A stretch of DNA of 64,000 bases. Source: Costus lasius (Eukaryota > Streptophyta > Magnoliopsida > Zingiberales > Costaceae). The DNA is taken from NCBI GenBank assembly GCA_027563935.2, contig JANVAS020000203.1, positions 2,170,001-2,234,000 of the forward strand, read 5' to 3'. Under the pieces are notes generated by a model, which saw only the letters and a program-made list of their open reading frames with translations, was not told where the DNA came from and made no database searches. Of this stretch, positions 22,436-33,583 are shown piece after piece. Each line of letters starts with the position of its first letter. Position 1 is the first letter of the stretch. Both the position numbers and the translations under genes were made by a program.

Positions 22436-22615
22436 CTATCCCTGATGCAGGAGCATTCATCACTAAAGACCCAGAAAGTTCAATTCGGCACAAAAAGTTC
22501 CTCAGGGTGCCCAGCGATGAGAACCTCGGCCCGTGAATTCTGGAATCTGGAGCAGTGTTAGTTAGATCTCCCACAGAAAGTTCCTCAGGGCACCCAGTGA
22601 CGAAAACCACGCCCC

Positions 22616-22830
22616 GTGAGTCCTGCAGGCCACTACCCGATCCGGGGGCGGCTTCACATGCACAAGTCAGATTTTCCACAGAAATTTCCTCGCGGTACCC
22701 AGCGACAAAAGCCACACCCTGTGAGTCCTGCAAACCACTACCCGATCCGAGGGCGGCTTCACATACACAAGTCAGATTTTCCACAGAAAGTTCCTCGGGG
22801 TACCCAGCGACGGAAGCCACACCCCGAGTA
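22616..22830 (+). repeat. 105-bp tandem repeat in the second Gy1 tail
   Basis: Units start GTGAGTCCTGCA at 22616 and GTGAGTCCTGCA at 22721, each followed by CCACTACCCGATCCG and CACAAGTCAGATTTTCCACA. A further partial match lies upstream at about 22567. The length is a multiple of three (35 codons), so the repeat keeps the frame. Confidence 0.8.
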
Positions 22831-22905
22831 AAATGCCACGGGCAGACCGTGACTTCCCCTGAAGCTGCAGATCTGCCCCGTCGACCCCGTTTCGACGTCC
22901 ACAAC

Positions 22906-25170
22906 TGTTACACCCTAGTACACCAAGACTAGAATATAACTAAATCAATCTAGGAACAACAAAAGATTGACTGCTACAAAAACTTTTTACAAAATCTCTT
23001 TACATCAAAGTACACTTTTTACAACACTCAGATCTCAGCTAACAACTATATAGCTTTAACTCCATGCTTTGATCCTTAGTCCAGACCAGTACCTGCAATA
23101 GCAACCAGACTCAGCAAAACATTGCTGAGTAAGCCTCTCCCCAGAAGAAAGGGTAGTCCCTTAGATTCAAAGGAGGGGAAACTAGCAAACAACTGAATAC
23201 TGAAAACTATAAAAAAATAGTAAACTGAAAGCCGGAAACTATAAACTGAAGGCTGTAAACTAGAACTGTAAACTAAAAGCTGTAAACTGAAAACTATACT
23301 ACAACTAGATAAACTTAATCAACTGGTTATTTATGATCAAATATAAAAGCTGATATCATGCAATGAAACCACTATGAGCAATACCTACTGGGTTGTGGGG
23401 TCGTCACCCCGAATACGCATGATAAGGTGAATCTTCACCTTACATGGTGAACACACGCGCTACCATGCGTCATGAATCCCGGTGCATGCTAACTTGGGAC
23501 CCCGATCTGTCCACATAGTGGATACTACTGGGTATGCGCTCAATAACATACAACTGTCCACACTCGTGGATACTTGATAACTGAAACTGTCCACACACGT
23601 GGATACTTGAAAACTAGTTATGCAGATATACTGTTTGTAAACGTGGATTTTAATAACAATAACATGCTAGAAACTTACTTGACTGGTATACAAAGTACAA
23701 AACTGATATGTCAATAAACAACTTGCAAATCTTTGATATGTACAAGATATTATACTATCTGAGTCAACGGAAACAAGGATAACAAACCTTTATCTACAGA
23801 AATCTGGTTTGAGGTCTTACCTTTGAAAACCCAAGAAAACTTATTATCAAACGAAGCAAGCCAAACACTGGATCAACCGCTCTGAAACATTGATTTATAT
23901 ATGAACTTCATCAAATAAGATTCAAACATGAAAATAGAGATCACCAACAGAAGCAAAACATCTCAAAACCTAGGGAACCAACTTCGGATCCAGTGAACCG
24001 GACCCAAAAGCCACTGAACCGGACTGAATTGCTGTAAACCGGTCAAAATCACCCTGAACCAAACCAAACCGAAGCTTAAAACCACAATTACACAAAATAC
24101 ACAAAGGATCGAAGGATACACTAGGTACCATTGGATGGGAAATTTTACGAGCTTTCTAACGGATACCTGAACCGACCCAGATTCGACCTAATCGAGGTCG
24201 AACCGGTCCGAATTCCATAACTAGGCCGAAATTGAAATTGAACCGCTCAATCTGTTGAGCCGGACCAAATCAATTCCAAAACTCAGTCGGCCAGTTTATT
24301 TTCAAATAAACCGTCCAAACCCAAAATTGAACCGAGCCAGCCGCTCGGCCGCGCCACCCGATCGCCGCCGTGCAAGGCTGCCGGACATGCGTCCGTAGCT
24401 TGCACCGACGAGCTCTTGAGGGTGCATCGAGCGTCTGTTCACTTCCAGACTTCACCAGACAGCTTCTGACGATGAAGCGAAGCTTCTGCGTTGGCTTAGG
24501 CGAGTTATCGACGCACGACCGAAGCTTTCGTAGACGCTAAAACTATCAACAGTGGCGCCGCCGCCGTCGACATAGAAAACAACACCAAACCTCTACTGAA
24601 CTTCGCCAAAACATTCGGAAAACACTCTTACCTCGATACGAAGCTAAATCGAAGCCCTAGAATAGCATACACATATCGAAGAAGGCACTGGAACATTGAA
24701 ACTCGAGGCAGCACCGGCGACTGGTTTGAGCTCGTAATCTCCCTCCTGATGGCGCGCCGCGGCTTGAAGACTTTCTAGGGTTCTCGCCTCGCAAAGGAGA
24801 GCATAAGCCATCAATTAATAGCAAGGAACGCGACCCAAAATAGCTGGTCACCGCCGAAGACTCCGTCGCCGACAAACACGGGGAAGACGACGATTCAACT
24901 TGTTTCACAAAATCAAATCAAAACGAAATCAACTAAACTTGGCGTGGTTTAATATTAACGAAACACAACTTGGCCCGATGGTTAGGCTAAGTTGGCACCA
25001 CACGCTCGACGCGGGTTCGAGCCTCCGCGATCACAATTCCACTTTTTAATATGAAACCAATTTTTAACCTTTAAAAAAATTCAAGAAAATTCCAGAAAAT
25101 CTCTAAAAATCCAAAATTCAATTTTTAACTTTCTAAAATTATTTTTTTTTAAAAAACTTGGGATATAACA
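22906..25170 (-). mobile_element. Solo chromovirus-type LTR (2265 bp) in the Gy1 tail
   Basis: Target duplication ACAAC lies at 22901-22905 and 25171-25175. In + coordinates the ends are TGTTACACCC and GGGATATAACA. Read on the - strand it resembles the Tk LTR: a TGT..A.(C)CC start, a TTACTCAGC...GCAGGT block near the R region, and an antisense tRNA-like box near the 5' end. It contains three TCCAC/GTGGA hairpin repeats (23510-23603) and short AAACTGTAAACT-like repeats (23190-23300). No coding potential is recognised. Confidence 0.88.
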
Positions 25171-25489
25171 ACAACCCTCCGTACCATGTTGAACCATCTA
25201 TGGAGGACCCGAGGGAGCCCAATAAGGTAGAGATACGGCAATCTCAATGCACTTCTCGACCGCCAGACCGTTTCGTAGGAGTTATCAGCCCATTGTCGAT
25301 TCACACCGAAGCCCTTCTGCCCAAGGGCATGGGCAGATGTCCACCTGAATGCCCAACACTGGAGGAGCCGCACAATCATCTTAGCAACACAGCCGAAGAG
25401 TGTGCCACATCCGTCGTAACCCAGCCCACAACGTCCAAATTCTGCTGCTTTGTCGTGGTATGCTCCGAACGCGTCTGACTGCCCAACCA

Positions 25490-25678
25490 CCTCCGTAAGA
25501 AGACCAGAAGACCATGCGCCAGCTTCATAGAATATTAGGTAGAACTTTGTTTTTCTTTGTCTTGTAGTAGTAGCTTGACCACCTTTGTGGCCTGCAATAG
25601 TAGTTAGTTGTTAAAGTTGTTTGTCTTTTCTTCTTTGTCTTGTTCCCTCCCCTCTTGTTCTATAAAAGTGGAGGCTAG
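25490..25678 (+). repeat. Gypsy Gy1 LTR, copy 2, left part
   Basis: Degenerate match to 21530-21727, with TATA box TATAAAAG at 25661-25668. It is cut by copy D eleven bases after that box; GCTAG at 25674-25678 is the target duplication. The right part resumes at 43889. The TG start is not certain. Confidence 0.65.
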
Positions 25679-27389
25679 TGAAGGACCCCTTTCAAGAGGG
25701 GGGCGAAACCCTAAACATGCGCATATGAAAAACTTTGTGCATGGGCGGAAAATAGGGCATCAAGAATCGTATGCATCATATATGATAAACTTAAATCTGT
25801 AGATTGAATCATACCATAGCCATTAGTTCGAATGGCGTCTAGGAAGAAGAGAGTCGAGTGCTTCTCCTCCACACGGTGCGCACACAAGGTGATGTAGCCT
25901 ACTCCTTGTTGATCCTTGTGCTAGCAAGGTTCTGCAAGGGTGCTTGTCGAATGGAAGGGATGAGAGATCTTGCTTGGCGATCTTCTTCTTCTCCTTGGCG
26001 ACAACCTTCTTCACCACACAAGAAGCCGTCGAGAGGAAGAGGCAAAAGGGGCGAGAATAGCATGAATGCGTCGAACGTGAGGTGTGGTATCTATTTTGGA
26101 AAACGCCTCTTCCAAAAATAGTAAACCATCACTTCATGCGTTCATGCATTCATGAACCGTGCGCTCACTCAAGGCAAACTGCCCAAAGCGCCATGAAGAC
26201 TTTGAACCATGCGTTCACCCATGTGAACCGGTTCAAGCCATTCGGTTCAACCCAATTTGGCTCAAAGACCAAATCAAACCAAGCCTTTGTCCAGATCACC
26301 TTAAACCCTAAGGTTCAGGATCTGACCGTTCATCTCTTGATGCTCTTGATCTCATCGATCTAGCATCAACTCTCTCGATCAAAGCTTACCGATCTCAAGC
26401 CCTAATCAATCAAACATGATCAGACCAGATCTCACTTACAATCAGAGTTTAAATCCCTTTAAACTGAACCAAAACAATTCAGTCCACACGATCTGACTTA
26501 AGTAAGCCATATCATCAAATTGTGCGACCCTGAGGGTTTCCTTCAAATGTCGGTAACGATAACTTACGTTATCACGATCAGTGAGGGGTATCTAGCAACA
26601 CATCACTGTCTCCCGATATAGAGGAAAGAGTCTTCCAAGACTACACCCAAACTACAGCACAAGTGTGAATCAACTCACTAGGCATACATATTTCCTTTGC
26701 CACTGGATGTTCTTATTGGACAAGCGTGTCAAGCTTGTAGCTCCAATATGATGAGCATGATTAGATCAGATGAACATAGTCACCTGGGTATGGCCATACA
26801 CTTTCTCAATCATCTCATCTAGGGGGGCCCCATTAGAACATCACACTCCAATTAAGGAGACGGCAATCCTTTATCTATCACTAGTGCCCTAACCTGACTC
26901 ATGATCATTATCCAAGATAGTTGATAACCATTATATTTCAAATGATATTGAACTACCTCAAAACAATGACAATCATCATTTAGAAACACAAGTGATCTCA
27001 AGTCAAAGGACATGTGCCACTTGTTGCAATCAAGGATTATTCACATTGTGACAAGCAATTGAATATCCTAGTAGGGTCTGTCCAGTACATCCAATGTACC
27101 CATGAGTCTACATCTTATTCCATGCTCGAAGCATCCTATAAGATTAGAATACATATTAGTCTCAATCATATCAGGGCTGTCTCATGTTCACCAAGATATC
27201 TCGACTAAGGACATAAAGCATGTCAGCCTAGCTGAACAGCATTGAGACATTATTCAGAAGTACAATTATTGCAGCAGACAATGTAACAAACTGAATAACA
27301 ACCATTGCCTTTATAAACATAAGAGTTTATACATGATACTGAAAGAATCCCAAGGCCTCAAACTTTAGCCTTAAGGGCATACCCCAACA
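25679..27389 (-). repeat. 3' LTR of copia copy D
   Basis: In + coordinates it starts TGAAGGACCCCTTTCA and ends CATACCCCAACA, followed by the reverse polypurine tract ATCTCCCACTTG. The terminal hairpin is CCCCTTTCAAGAGGGG. Confidence 0.94.
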
Positions 27390-27409
27390 ATCTCCCACTT
27401 GCACTTAAT

Positions 27410-28017
27410 CTAATGGTTGAGAAATCTCAAACCCATATTATTACAGTGCTTCTCATGCTTCTGCTACGCCAGAGGCTTGGTAAGCGGGTCTGCCAGATTG
27501 TCATCTGTATGAACCTTGCAGACTTTGATCTCGCCTCGATCAATGATCTCCCGGATCAAGTGAAACCGTCTCTGTATGTGCTTGGACTTTTGGTGCGACC
27601 GTGGTTCATTTGCTTGTGCTATTGCTCCAGTGTTATCACAAAAGATAACCAATGGATCTGCACTCAAAGGAACAACACCAAGTTCCTGAACGAACTTACG
27701 AATCCACACTGCCTCCTTGGATGCTTCCGAGGCTGCCACATACTCAGCTTCTATTGTGGAAAAAGCAACAATTGACTGTTTGAAACTTTTCCACACCACT
27801 GCTCCACCATTCAAGCTAAAAACATAGCCTGACTGCGATCGGAAATCATCCTGGTCAGATTGGAACGAAGCGTCAGTATATCCTTCAATACTGAGTTCTT
27901 CCTGACCTCCATATATCAAGAACATATCTTTGGTCCTCCGCAGATATTTTAAAATGTTCTTGACTGCAATCCAGTGCGCCTGACCTGGATTACTTTGGAA
28001 TCGACTCGTCACGCTTA
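27410..28017 (-). pseudogene. Copia copy D RNase H part
   Basis: This is the final portion of D gag-pol on the - strand, from TSRFQSNPGQAHW to the stop near 27410. It includes the RNase H motifs GYTDASFQSD, EAEYVAASEA and CDNTGAIAQ. A nonsense codon (CAG to TAG, 27464-27466) falls just after LTKPLA, so the last 17 or so residues would be lost. It is separated from the RT by copy E; GCTTA at 28013-28017 is E's target duplication. Confidence 0.92.
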
Positions 28018-29681
28018 TGAAAGATCCCCTAGAATAAGGGGAGGTAAAACCCTACAGGCGCATATGGAGATATAGATGCAGCGGAAAAAGGGTTTCAATG
28101 ATCTTTGCATGCATTATGATTAGCTTATAAAATCAGCATGAATAAAACGATTCATACCATAGCCATTTCTAGATGGCGCCTTGGAAGAAAAATCGCAAAT
28201 GCCACTTCTCCAAAGTCTCGCACACAAGAGGATGATGGCAAACTCTTTGTTGCTCCTTGTGCTAGCAAGGCTACAAAGTGTCCTTGATCGAATGGAAAGG
28301 GATGATGAACTTCTTGGCCGAATCCTCCTCAACCTTCAAGACGTCGCCACACACGAAAGCGTCAAGAGAAGAGGTCGCTTGAGAGGCGAGAGTAGTAAGC
28401 ACTATTCGAACGTGAGCGTTATCTCCAAGTGGAGATCATGGTTACTAAAAATAGCCACCACGTTCGCTCCAATGTTCACGCCAAGTGAACAACTCGCCAA
28501 GCCTTGAACCATGCGCTCATTTCATGAGCCGGTTCACATTGGTTCGGTTTAAGAACTAATCAAGCCAAGCAACCAGTCCAAATCATAATTAAACCACAAG
28601 GTTCTTGATCTGACCGTTGATCTCTTAATGCTTCTGATCTGACCGATCTAGCATTCATTCTATCGATCGAAGCTTACCGATCTCAAGCCCTAATCAATCA
28701 AACATGATCAGACCAGATCTCACTTACAATCAGAGATTAAATCCCTTTAAACTGAATCCGAACAATACAGTCCATACGATCTGACTTAAGTAAGCCATAT
28801 CATCAAATTGTGCGACCCTGAGGGTTTCCTTTAAATGTCGGTAACGATAACTCACATTATCACGATCAGTGAGGGGTATCTAGCAACACATCACTGTCTC
28901 CCGATATAAAGGAAAGAGTCTTCCAAGACTACACCCAAAAACAGCACAAGTGTGAATCAAATCACAAGGCATGCATATTTCCTTTACCACTGGACGTTCT
29001 TATTGGACAAACATGTCAAGCTTGTAACTCCAATATGATGAGCATGATTAGAACAGATGAACACTGTCACCTGGGTATGGCCATACTCTTTTCTCAATCA
29101 TCTCATCCAGGGGGCCCCTTTAGAACATCACACTCCTTAAACAAGGAGACGGCAATCCTATGTCTATCACTAGTGTCCTAACCTGACTCAAGCTCACCAT
29201 CCAAGATAGTCTATAATCATTATGTTTCAAATGATATTGAACTACCTCAAAACAATGACAATCATCATTTAGAAAACACAAGTGATCTCAAGTCAGAGGA
29301 AATGTGCCACTTGTCATACTCAAGGAATATTCACATTGCGACAAACAATTGAATATCCTAGTAGGGTCTGTCCAGTACATCCCATGTACCCATGAGTCTA
29401 CATCTTATTCCATGCTCGAAGCATCCTATAAGATTAGAACACATATTAGTCTCAATCATATCAAGGCTGTCACATGTTCACCAAGATATCTCGACTAAGG
29501 ACTTAACTGCATGTCAGCCTAGCTGAACAGCTTTGAGACATTATTCAGAAGAACATATATTGCAGCAGACAATGTAACTAACTGAATAACAACCATGCCT
29601 TTATAAACATAAGAGTTTATTACATGATACAGATACATTCCCATAGGCCTCAAACATTAGCCTTAAGGGCATACCCCAACA
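28018..29681 (-). repeat. 3' LTR of copia copy E
   Basis: In + coordinates it starts TGAAAGATCCCCTAGAATAA and ends CATACCCCAACA. The terminal hairpin is CCCCTAGAATAAGGGG. The copy is almost identical to 35410-37073. Confidence 0.95.
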
Positions 29682-29693
29682 ATCTCCCACTTG
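29682..29693 (-). promoter_or_regulatory. Polypurine tract of copia copy E
   Basis: Reverse complement of CAAGTGGGAGAT between the gag-pol stop and the 3' LTR. It is the expected plus-strand primer. Confidence 0.8.
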
Positions 29694-29701
29694 CACTTAA
29701 T

Positions 29702-32700
29702 CTAATGGTTGAGAAATCTCAAACCCATATTATTACAGTGCTTCTCATGCTTCTGCTGCGCCAGAGGCTTAGTAAGCGGGTCTGCCAGATTGTCATCTGT
29801 ATGTACCTTGCAAACTTTGATCTCGCCACGATCAATGATCTCCCTGATCAAATGAAACCGTCTCTGTATGTGCTTGGACTTCTGGTGCGACCGTGGTTCC
29901 TTTGCTTGTGCGATTGCTCCAGTGTTATCACAGAAGATAACCAAAGGATCTGCACTCGAAGGAACAACACCAAGTTCTCTCACGAACTTACGAATCCAAA
30001 CTGCCTCCTTGGATGCTTCCGAGGCTGCAACATACTCGGCTTCTGTTGTGGAATCAGCAACAGTTGACTGTTTGAAACTCTTCCACACCACTGCACCTCC
30101 ATTCAAGCTAAAAACATAGCCTGATTGCGATCGGAAATCATCCTGGTCCGACTGGAACGAAGCGTCAGTATATCCCTCTATACTGAGTTCTTCCTGACCA
30201 CCATAAATCAAGAACATATCTTTGGTCCTCCGCAGATATTTTAAAATGTTCTTGACTGCAATCCAGTGCGCCATACCTGGATTACTCTGGTAACGACTGG
30301 TCACGCTTAACCCGTAAGCGACGTCTGGGCGAGTACACAACATCGCATACATAATGGAACCAATAGCCGAAGCATAAGGCGTATTGTCCATTTCATCTTT
30401 CTCAGTCTGTGTTTGTGGACACTGACTCTTCGAAAGATTCAGACCATGTCTGACTGGAAGATATCCTCGTTTAGAATTCTCTAAATGAAATCTCTCCAGG
30501 ACCTTATCGATGTAAGTACTCTGGCACAGCCCGAGAAGCCTCTTAGATCTATCCCTGTAGATCTTCACACCTAATACATAGGCTGCTTCTCCTAAATCTT
30601 TCATCTGGAAACATTTCCTCAGCCATGCCTTCACAGCATGCATTTCAGGAATGTCATTTCCAATGATCAAGATGTCATCGACGTAGAGGACTAGGAAAGT
30701 AATCACGCTCCCACTAAACCTCTTATAAACACACGGGTCATCCTCGTTCTTGATGAAACCAAATTCACTGATTGATTCATCAAAACGAATATTCCAGCTT
30801 CTAGATGCTTGCTTAAGTCCATAAATGGACTTCTTTAACTTGCATATCTTATGACGATCCGCTGGATTAGTGAAACCCTCAGGTTGTGTCATATACACAT
30901 CCTCATCCAGATTTCCATTAAGGAAAGCTGTTTTCACATCCATCTGCCAGATCTCATAATCATAATATGCAGCTATCGCGAAAAGAATCCGAATAGACTT
31001 AAACAAGGCAACAGGTGAGAAAGTTTCATCATAATCTATCCCGTAGATTTGTTTGAAACCTTTCGCAACTAGCCTGCCTTTATAGGTAACCACGTTACCA
31101 TCCATGTCAATCTTCTTCTTGAAGATCCATTTACAGCCTATAGGGATTATTCCCGGAGGCGGATCAACCAAATCCCAGACTTGGTTATCTGACATGGAGT
31201 CCATCTCGGCGCGCATAGCTTCAAGCCATCTCGCTGACTCCGGTCCACTGACCGCATCCGCATAAGTAAGGGGTTCATCATTATCAATGATGTAGACTCC
31301 GTCATAGCGCTCAGGCTGTCGACGGATCCTACCCGATCTTCGCGGTTCCCGTGATATCTGAGCCTCAGGTTGTTCAATAACCTGTTCTACCGGCTCAGGC
31401 TCATCCAATTCTGCTTGGTCACTTTGTCCTACCTCTGGATTCTCATCCAGCTTTATTTCTCTCCCACTGGCCTCTTGCAGAAGAAACTCCTTCTCAAGAA
31501 ATATGGCCGTCCGAGCAACAAAAACCTTGTTCTCCTTGGGATCGAAGAAATAATAACCCTTAGTTTCCTTAGGGTAACCGACAAAGATACATTTGTCAGA
31601 TCTGCTCTCTAGTTTCCCAGAGGCGAGCTTTTTGACATAAGCCTCGCAGCCCCAGATCCTGATAAATGTCAAGCTCGGCTGTTTCCCATACCATAACTCA
31701 TATGGCGTCTTAGAAACTGCCTTGGATGGCACTCGGTTTAGTACCTTTGCAGCTGTTTCCAGTGCAAAACCCCAAAAGGAGTATGGAAGAGTAGCCTGAC
31801 TCATCATAGAACGAACCATATCTAGTAATGTTCTATTTCTCCTTTCGGACACACCATTCCATTGCGGTGTTCCTGGTGGAGTGAGCTGTGAGATAATCCC
31901 ACACTCTTTTAGATAGTCAGTTAACGCATGACTTAGGTATTCACCACCTCGATCTGAGCGAAGTGTTTTGATATTACGGCCTAGCTGATTTTGTACTTCA
32001 TTCTTGAACTCTTTGAACTTGTCAAAAGATTCACTCTTATGTCTCATCAGATAGACATACCCATATCTACTGAAATCATCAGTAAAGGTAATGAAGTACT
32101 GATAGCCACCTCTGGCATGTTTACTAAATGGCCCACACACATCACTGTGTATAAGGTCAAGTAAACCTGAAGCCCTTTGACCTTTGTGAGGAAAAGGTGA
32201 CTTCGTCATTTTACCCATTAAACAAGCCTTGCATGTATCAATTTCCTTGTAGGAGAATGATCCCAGCAGTCCATGATGATGCAACCGCTTAATGCGTTTC
32301 TCGTTAATATGGCCTAAACGACTATGCCATAGCAAGGTGCTGTCATCAGCATACTTGGCTTTCTTAATATCAATTTGCTGTATCGAACATTCCATGTCCA
32401 ACATGTATAACCCATTGTTAATTGAACCAGTTGCATAAACAATATTATCTAAAGACAAAATACACTTTGAAATATTGCATTCAAAGGAAAATCCCTTCCT
32501 GACAAGAGCAGGAATGGAGATAATATTTTTAGTTATACTGGGAACAAAGTAACAACTGTTTAGTTCCAATACAATTCCAGATGGTAAAGAAATGAAGTAG
32601 TCTCCTACAGCAACAGCAGCAACCCGTGCCCCGTTTCCAACGCGTAGGTCCACCTCATGCTGTCCCACCTGCCTTCTTCTCTTGAGTTCCTGCACATTTG

Positions 32701-33583
32701 AACAAATGTGAACTCCACATGCAGTGTCCAACACCCATGATATAGAAGAAGAAAACATGACCTCAGTCACGAATATACCTGAGCCAGAAGCAAAGCTTCC
32801 CCTCTTGTCTCCTTGGAGCGCTTTACAGTCCTTTTTCCAGTGACCCAGCTGGCCACAGTGGAAACACCTGTATTCCTTGGACCGCTTCACCTTCTGCTTC
32901 AGAGCCTTGCTGTAATTCTTGACCGGGGCCTTGCCCTTCTTCCCCTTCTTCTTGTTCCTAGAAGGAACCATCAAGACAGAGGTTGAAGGCTTACCCTTCA
33001 GAGTTTCCTCAGTAGTCAAGAGCATATTCAACAGCTCTGCCGGCGTACAATCGATTTTGTTCATATTAAAGTTAATAATGAACGCGTCGAATGATGGCGG
33101 GAGAGACTGCAGAATAATGTCCACAGCAAGCTCCTGGTTGATGGTGTGCCCCAGTTTCTCCAGAGCCTCCTTGTGCCCAATCATCTTGAGCACGTGAGCT
33201 CCCACTGGGCTCCCTTCAGCCTGTTTGCTCTGAAAGAAGAGCTTAGTCAAATTATAGCGTTCAGTCCTCGCCTGTGCAGCATACAGCATCTTGAGGTTTG
33301 CTATAATCTGTATAGCTGACATATCCTCATGCTGACGCTGTAGCGGTGGCGTCATAGACGCTAGCATCAGGCAAGCGACATCAATGCTATCATTGACGTG
33401 CTTTTCATAGGCTTCCCGAACCGCCCTTGCGGCGTTCGGAGCGGGCTGCGGCGGTATCGCCGTCTCGAGGACATACAGTTTCCTCTCTGCCTTAAGAACG
33501 ATCTTAAGGTGTCCAAACCAGTCAGAGAAGTTCGGCCCAGCAAACTTCTCCCTTTCCAGTAGGGATCGCACATTGAAGTTCAT
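29702..33583 (-). CDS. Ty1/copia gag-pol polyprotein, intact (copy E)
   Basis: One open frame of 1293 codons. Gag fills about residues 1-235 (start MNFNVRSLLEREKF). The CCHC zinc knuckle has C240, C243, H248 and C253. Protease has D286 in LDTACG. Integrase has the HHCC finger (H420, H425, C451, C454) and catalytic D481, D544 and E580. RT spans about 790-1060 with YVDD at 967-970. RNase H has D1140, E1183, D1219 and D1268. The integrase-before-RT order marks Ty1/copia. Gag forms the particle, protease cuts the chain, RT/RNase H make DNA and integrase inserts it. The protease triad is DTA rather than DSG or DTG, in every copy, so this is a family trait. No env-like frame is present. Start chosen at the ATG shared by copies C, D and F. 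Confidence 0.96.
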   Translation of the reverse strand: MNFNVRSLLEREKFAGPNFSDWFGHLKIVLKAERKLYVLETAIPPQPAPNAARAVREAYEKHVNDSIDVACLMLASMTPPLQRQHEDMSAIQIIANLKMLYAAQARTERYNLTKLFFQSKQAEGSPVGAHVLKMIGHKEALEKLGHTINQELAVDIILQSLPPSFDAFIINFNMNKIDCTPAELLNMLLTTEETLKGKPSTSVLMVPSRNKKKGKKGKAPVKNYSKALKQKVKRSKEYRCFHCGQLGHWKKDCKALQGDKRGSFASGSGIFVTEVMFSSSISWVLDTACGVHICSNVQELKRRRQVGQHEVDLRVGNGARVAAVAVGDYFISLPSGIVLELNSCYFVPSITKNIISIPALVRKGFSFECNISKCILSLDNIVYATGSINNGLYMLDMECSIQQIDIKKAKYADDSTLLWHSRLGHINEKRIKRLHHHGLLGSFSYKEIDTCKACLMGKMTKSPFPHKGQRASGLLDLIHSDVCGPFSKHARGGYQYFITFTDDFSRYGYVYLMRHKSESFDKFKEFKNEVQNQLGRNIKTLRSDRGGEYLSHALTDYLKECGIISQLTPPGTPQWNGVSERRNRTLLDMVRSMMSQATLPYSFWGFALETAAKVLNRVPSKAVSKTPYELWYGKQPSLTFIRIWGCEAYVKKLASGKLESRSDKCIFVGYPKETKGYYFFDPKENKVFVARTAIFLEKEFLLQEASGREIKLDENPEVGQSDQAELDEPEPVEQVIEQPEAQISREPRRSGRIRRQPERYDGVYIIDNDEPLTYADAVSGPESARWLEAMRAEMDSMSDNQVWDLVDPPPGIIPIGCKWIFKKKIDMDGNVVTYKGRLVAKGFKQIYGIDYDETFSPVALFKSIRILFAIAAYYDYEIWQMDVKTAFLNGNLDEDVYMTQPEGFTNPADRHKICKLKKSIYGLKQASRSWNIRFDESISEFGFIKNEDDPCVYKRFSGSVITFLVLYVDDILIIGNDIPEMHAVKAWLRKCFQMKDLGEAAYVLGVKIYRDRSKRLLGLCQSTYIDKVLERFHLENSKRGYLPVRHGLNLSKSQCPQTQTEKDEMDNTPYASAIGSIMYAMLCTRPDVAYGLSVTSRYQSNPGMAHWIAVKNILKYLRRTKDMFLIYGGQEELSIEGYTDASFQSDQDDFRSQSGYVFSLNGGAVVWKSFKQSTVADSTTEAEYVAASEASKEAVWIRKFVRELGVVPSSADPLVIFCDNTGAIAQAKEPRSHQKSKHIQRRFHLIREIIDRGEIKVCKVHTDDNLADPLTKPLAQQKHEKHCNNMGLRFLNH

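Larger units (their letters stand above)
22436..25478 (+). pseudogene. Second copy of the Gy1 polyprotein tail, split by a solo LTR
   Basis: The segments 22436-22905 and 25171-25478 match the Gy1 tail at 20655-21480. Shared blocks include GATGCAGGAGCAT at the start, PRFDVHN at the insertion point and the end motif RQSQCTSRPPDRFVGV. It has two 105-bp tandem units starting at 22616 and 22721. Only the tail of the polyprotein is present, so most of this element's interior was deleted, leaving LTR-tail-LTR. The reading frame is open across the tail except for the inserted LTR. Confidence 0.75.

Noticed and set aside
29624..30067. 147-codon + strand ORF over the copy E RNase H, and similar ones at 27413, 58735 and 72
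   Set aside because: Antisense shadow of the highly similar RNase H coding region; it appears wherever that region does and has no independent support.
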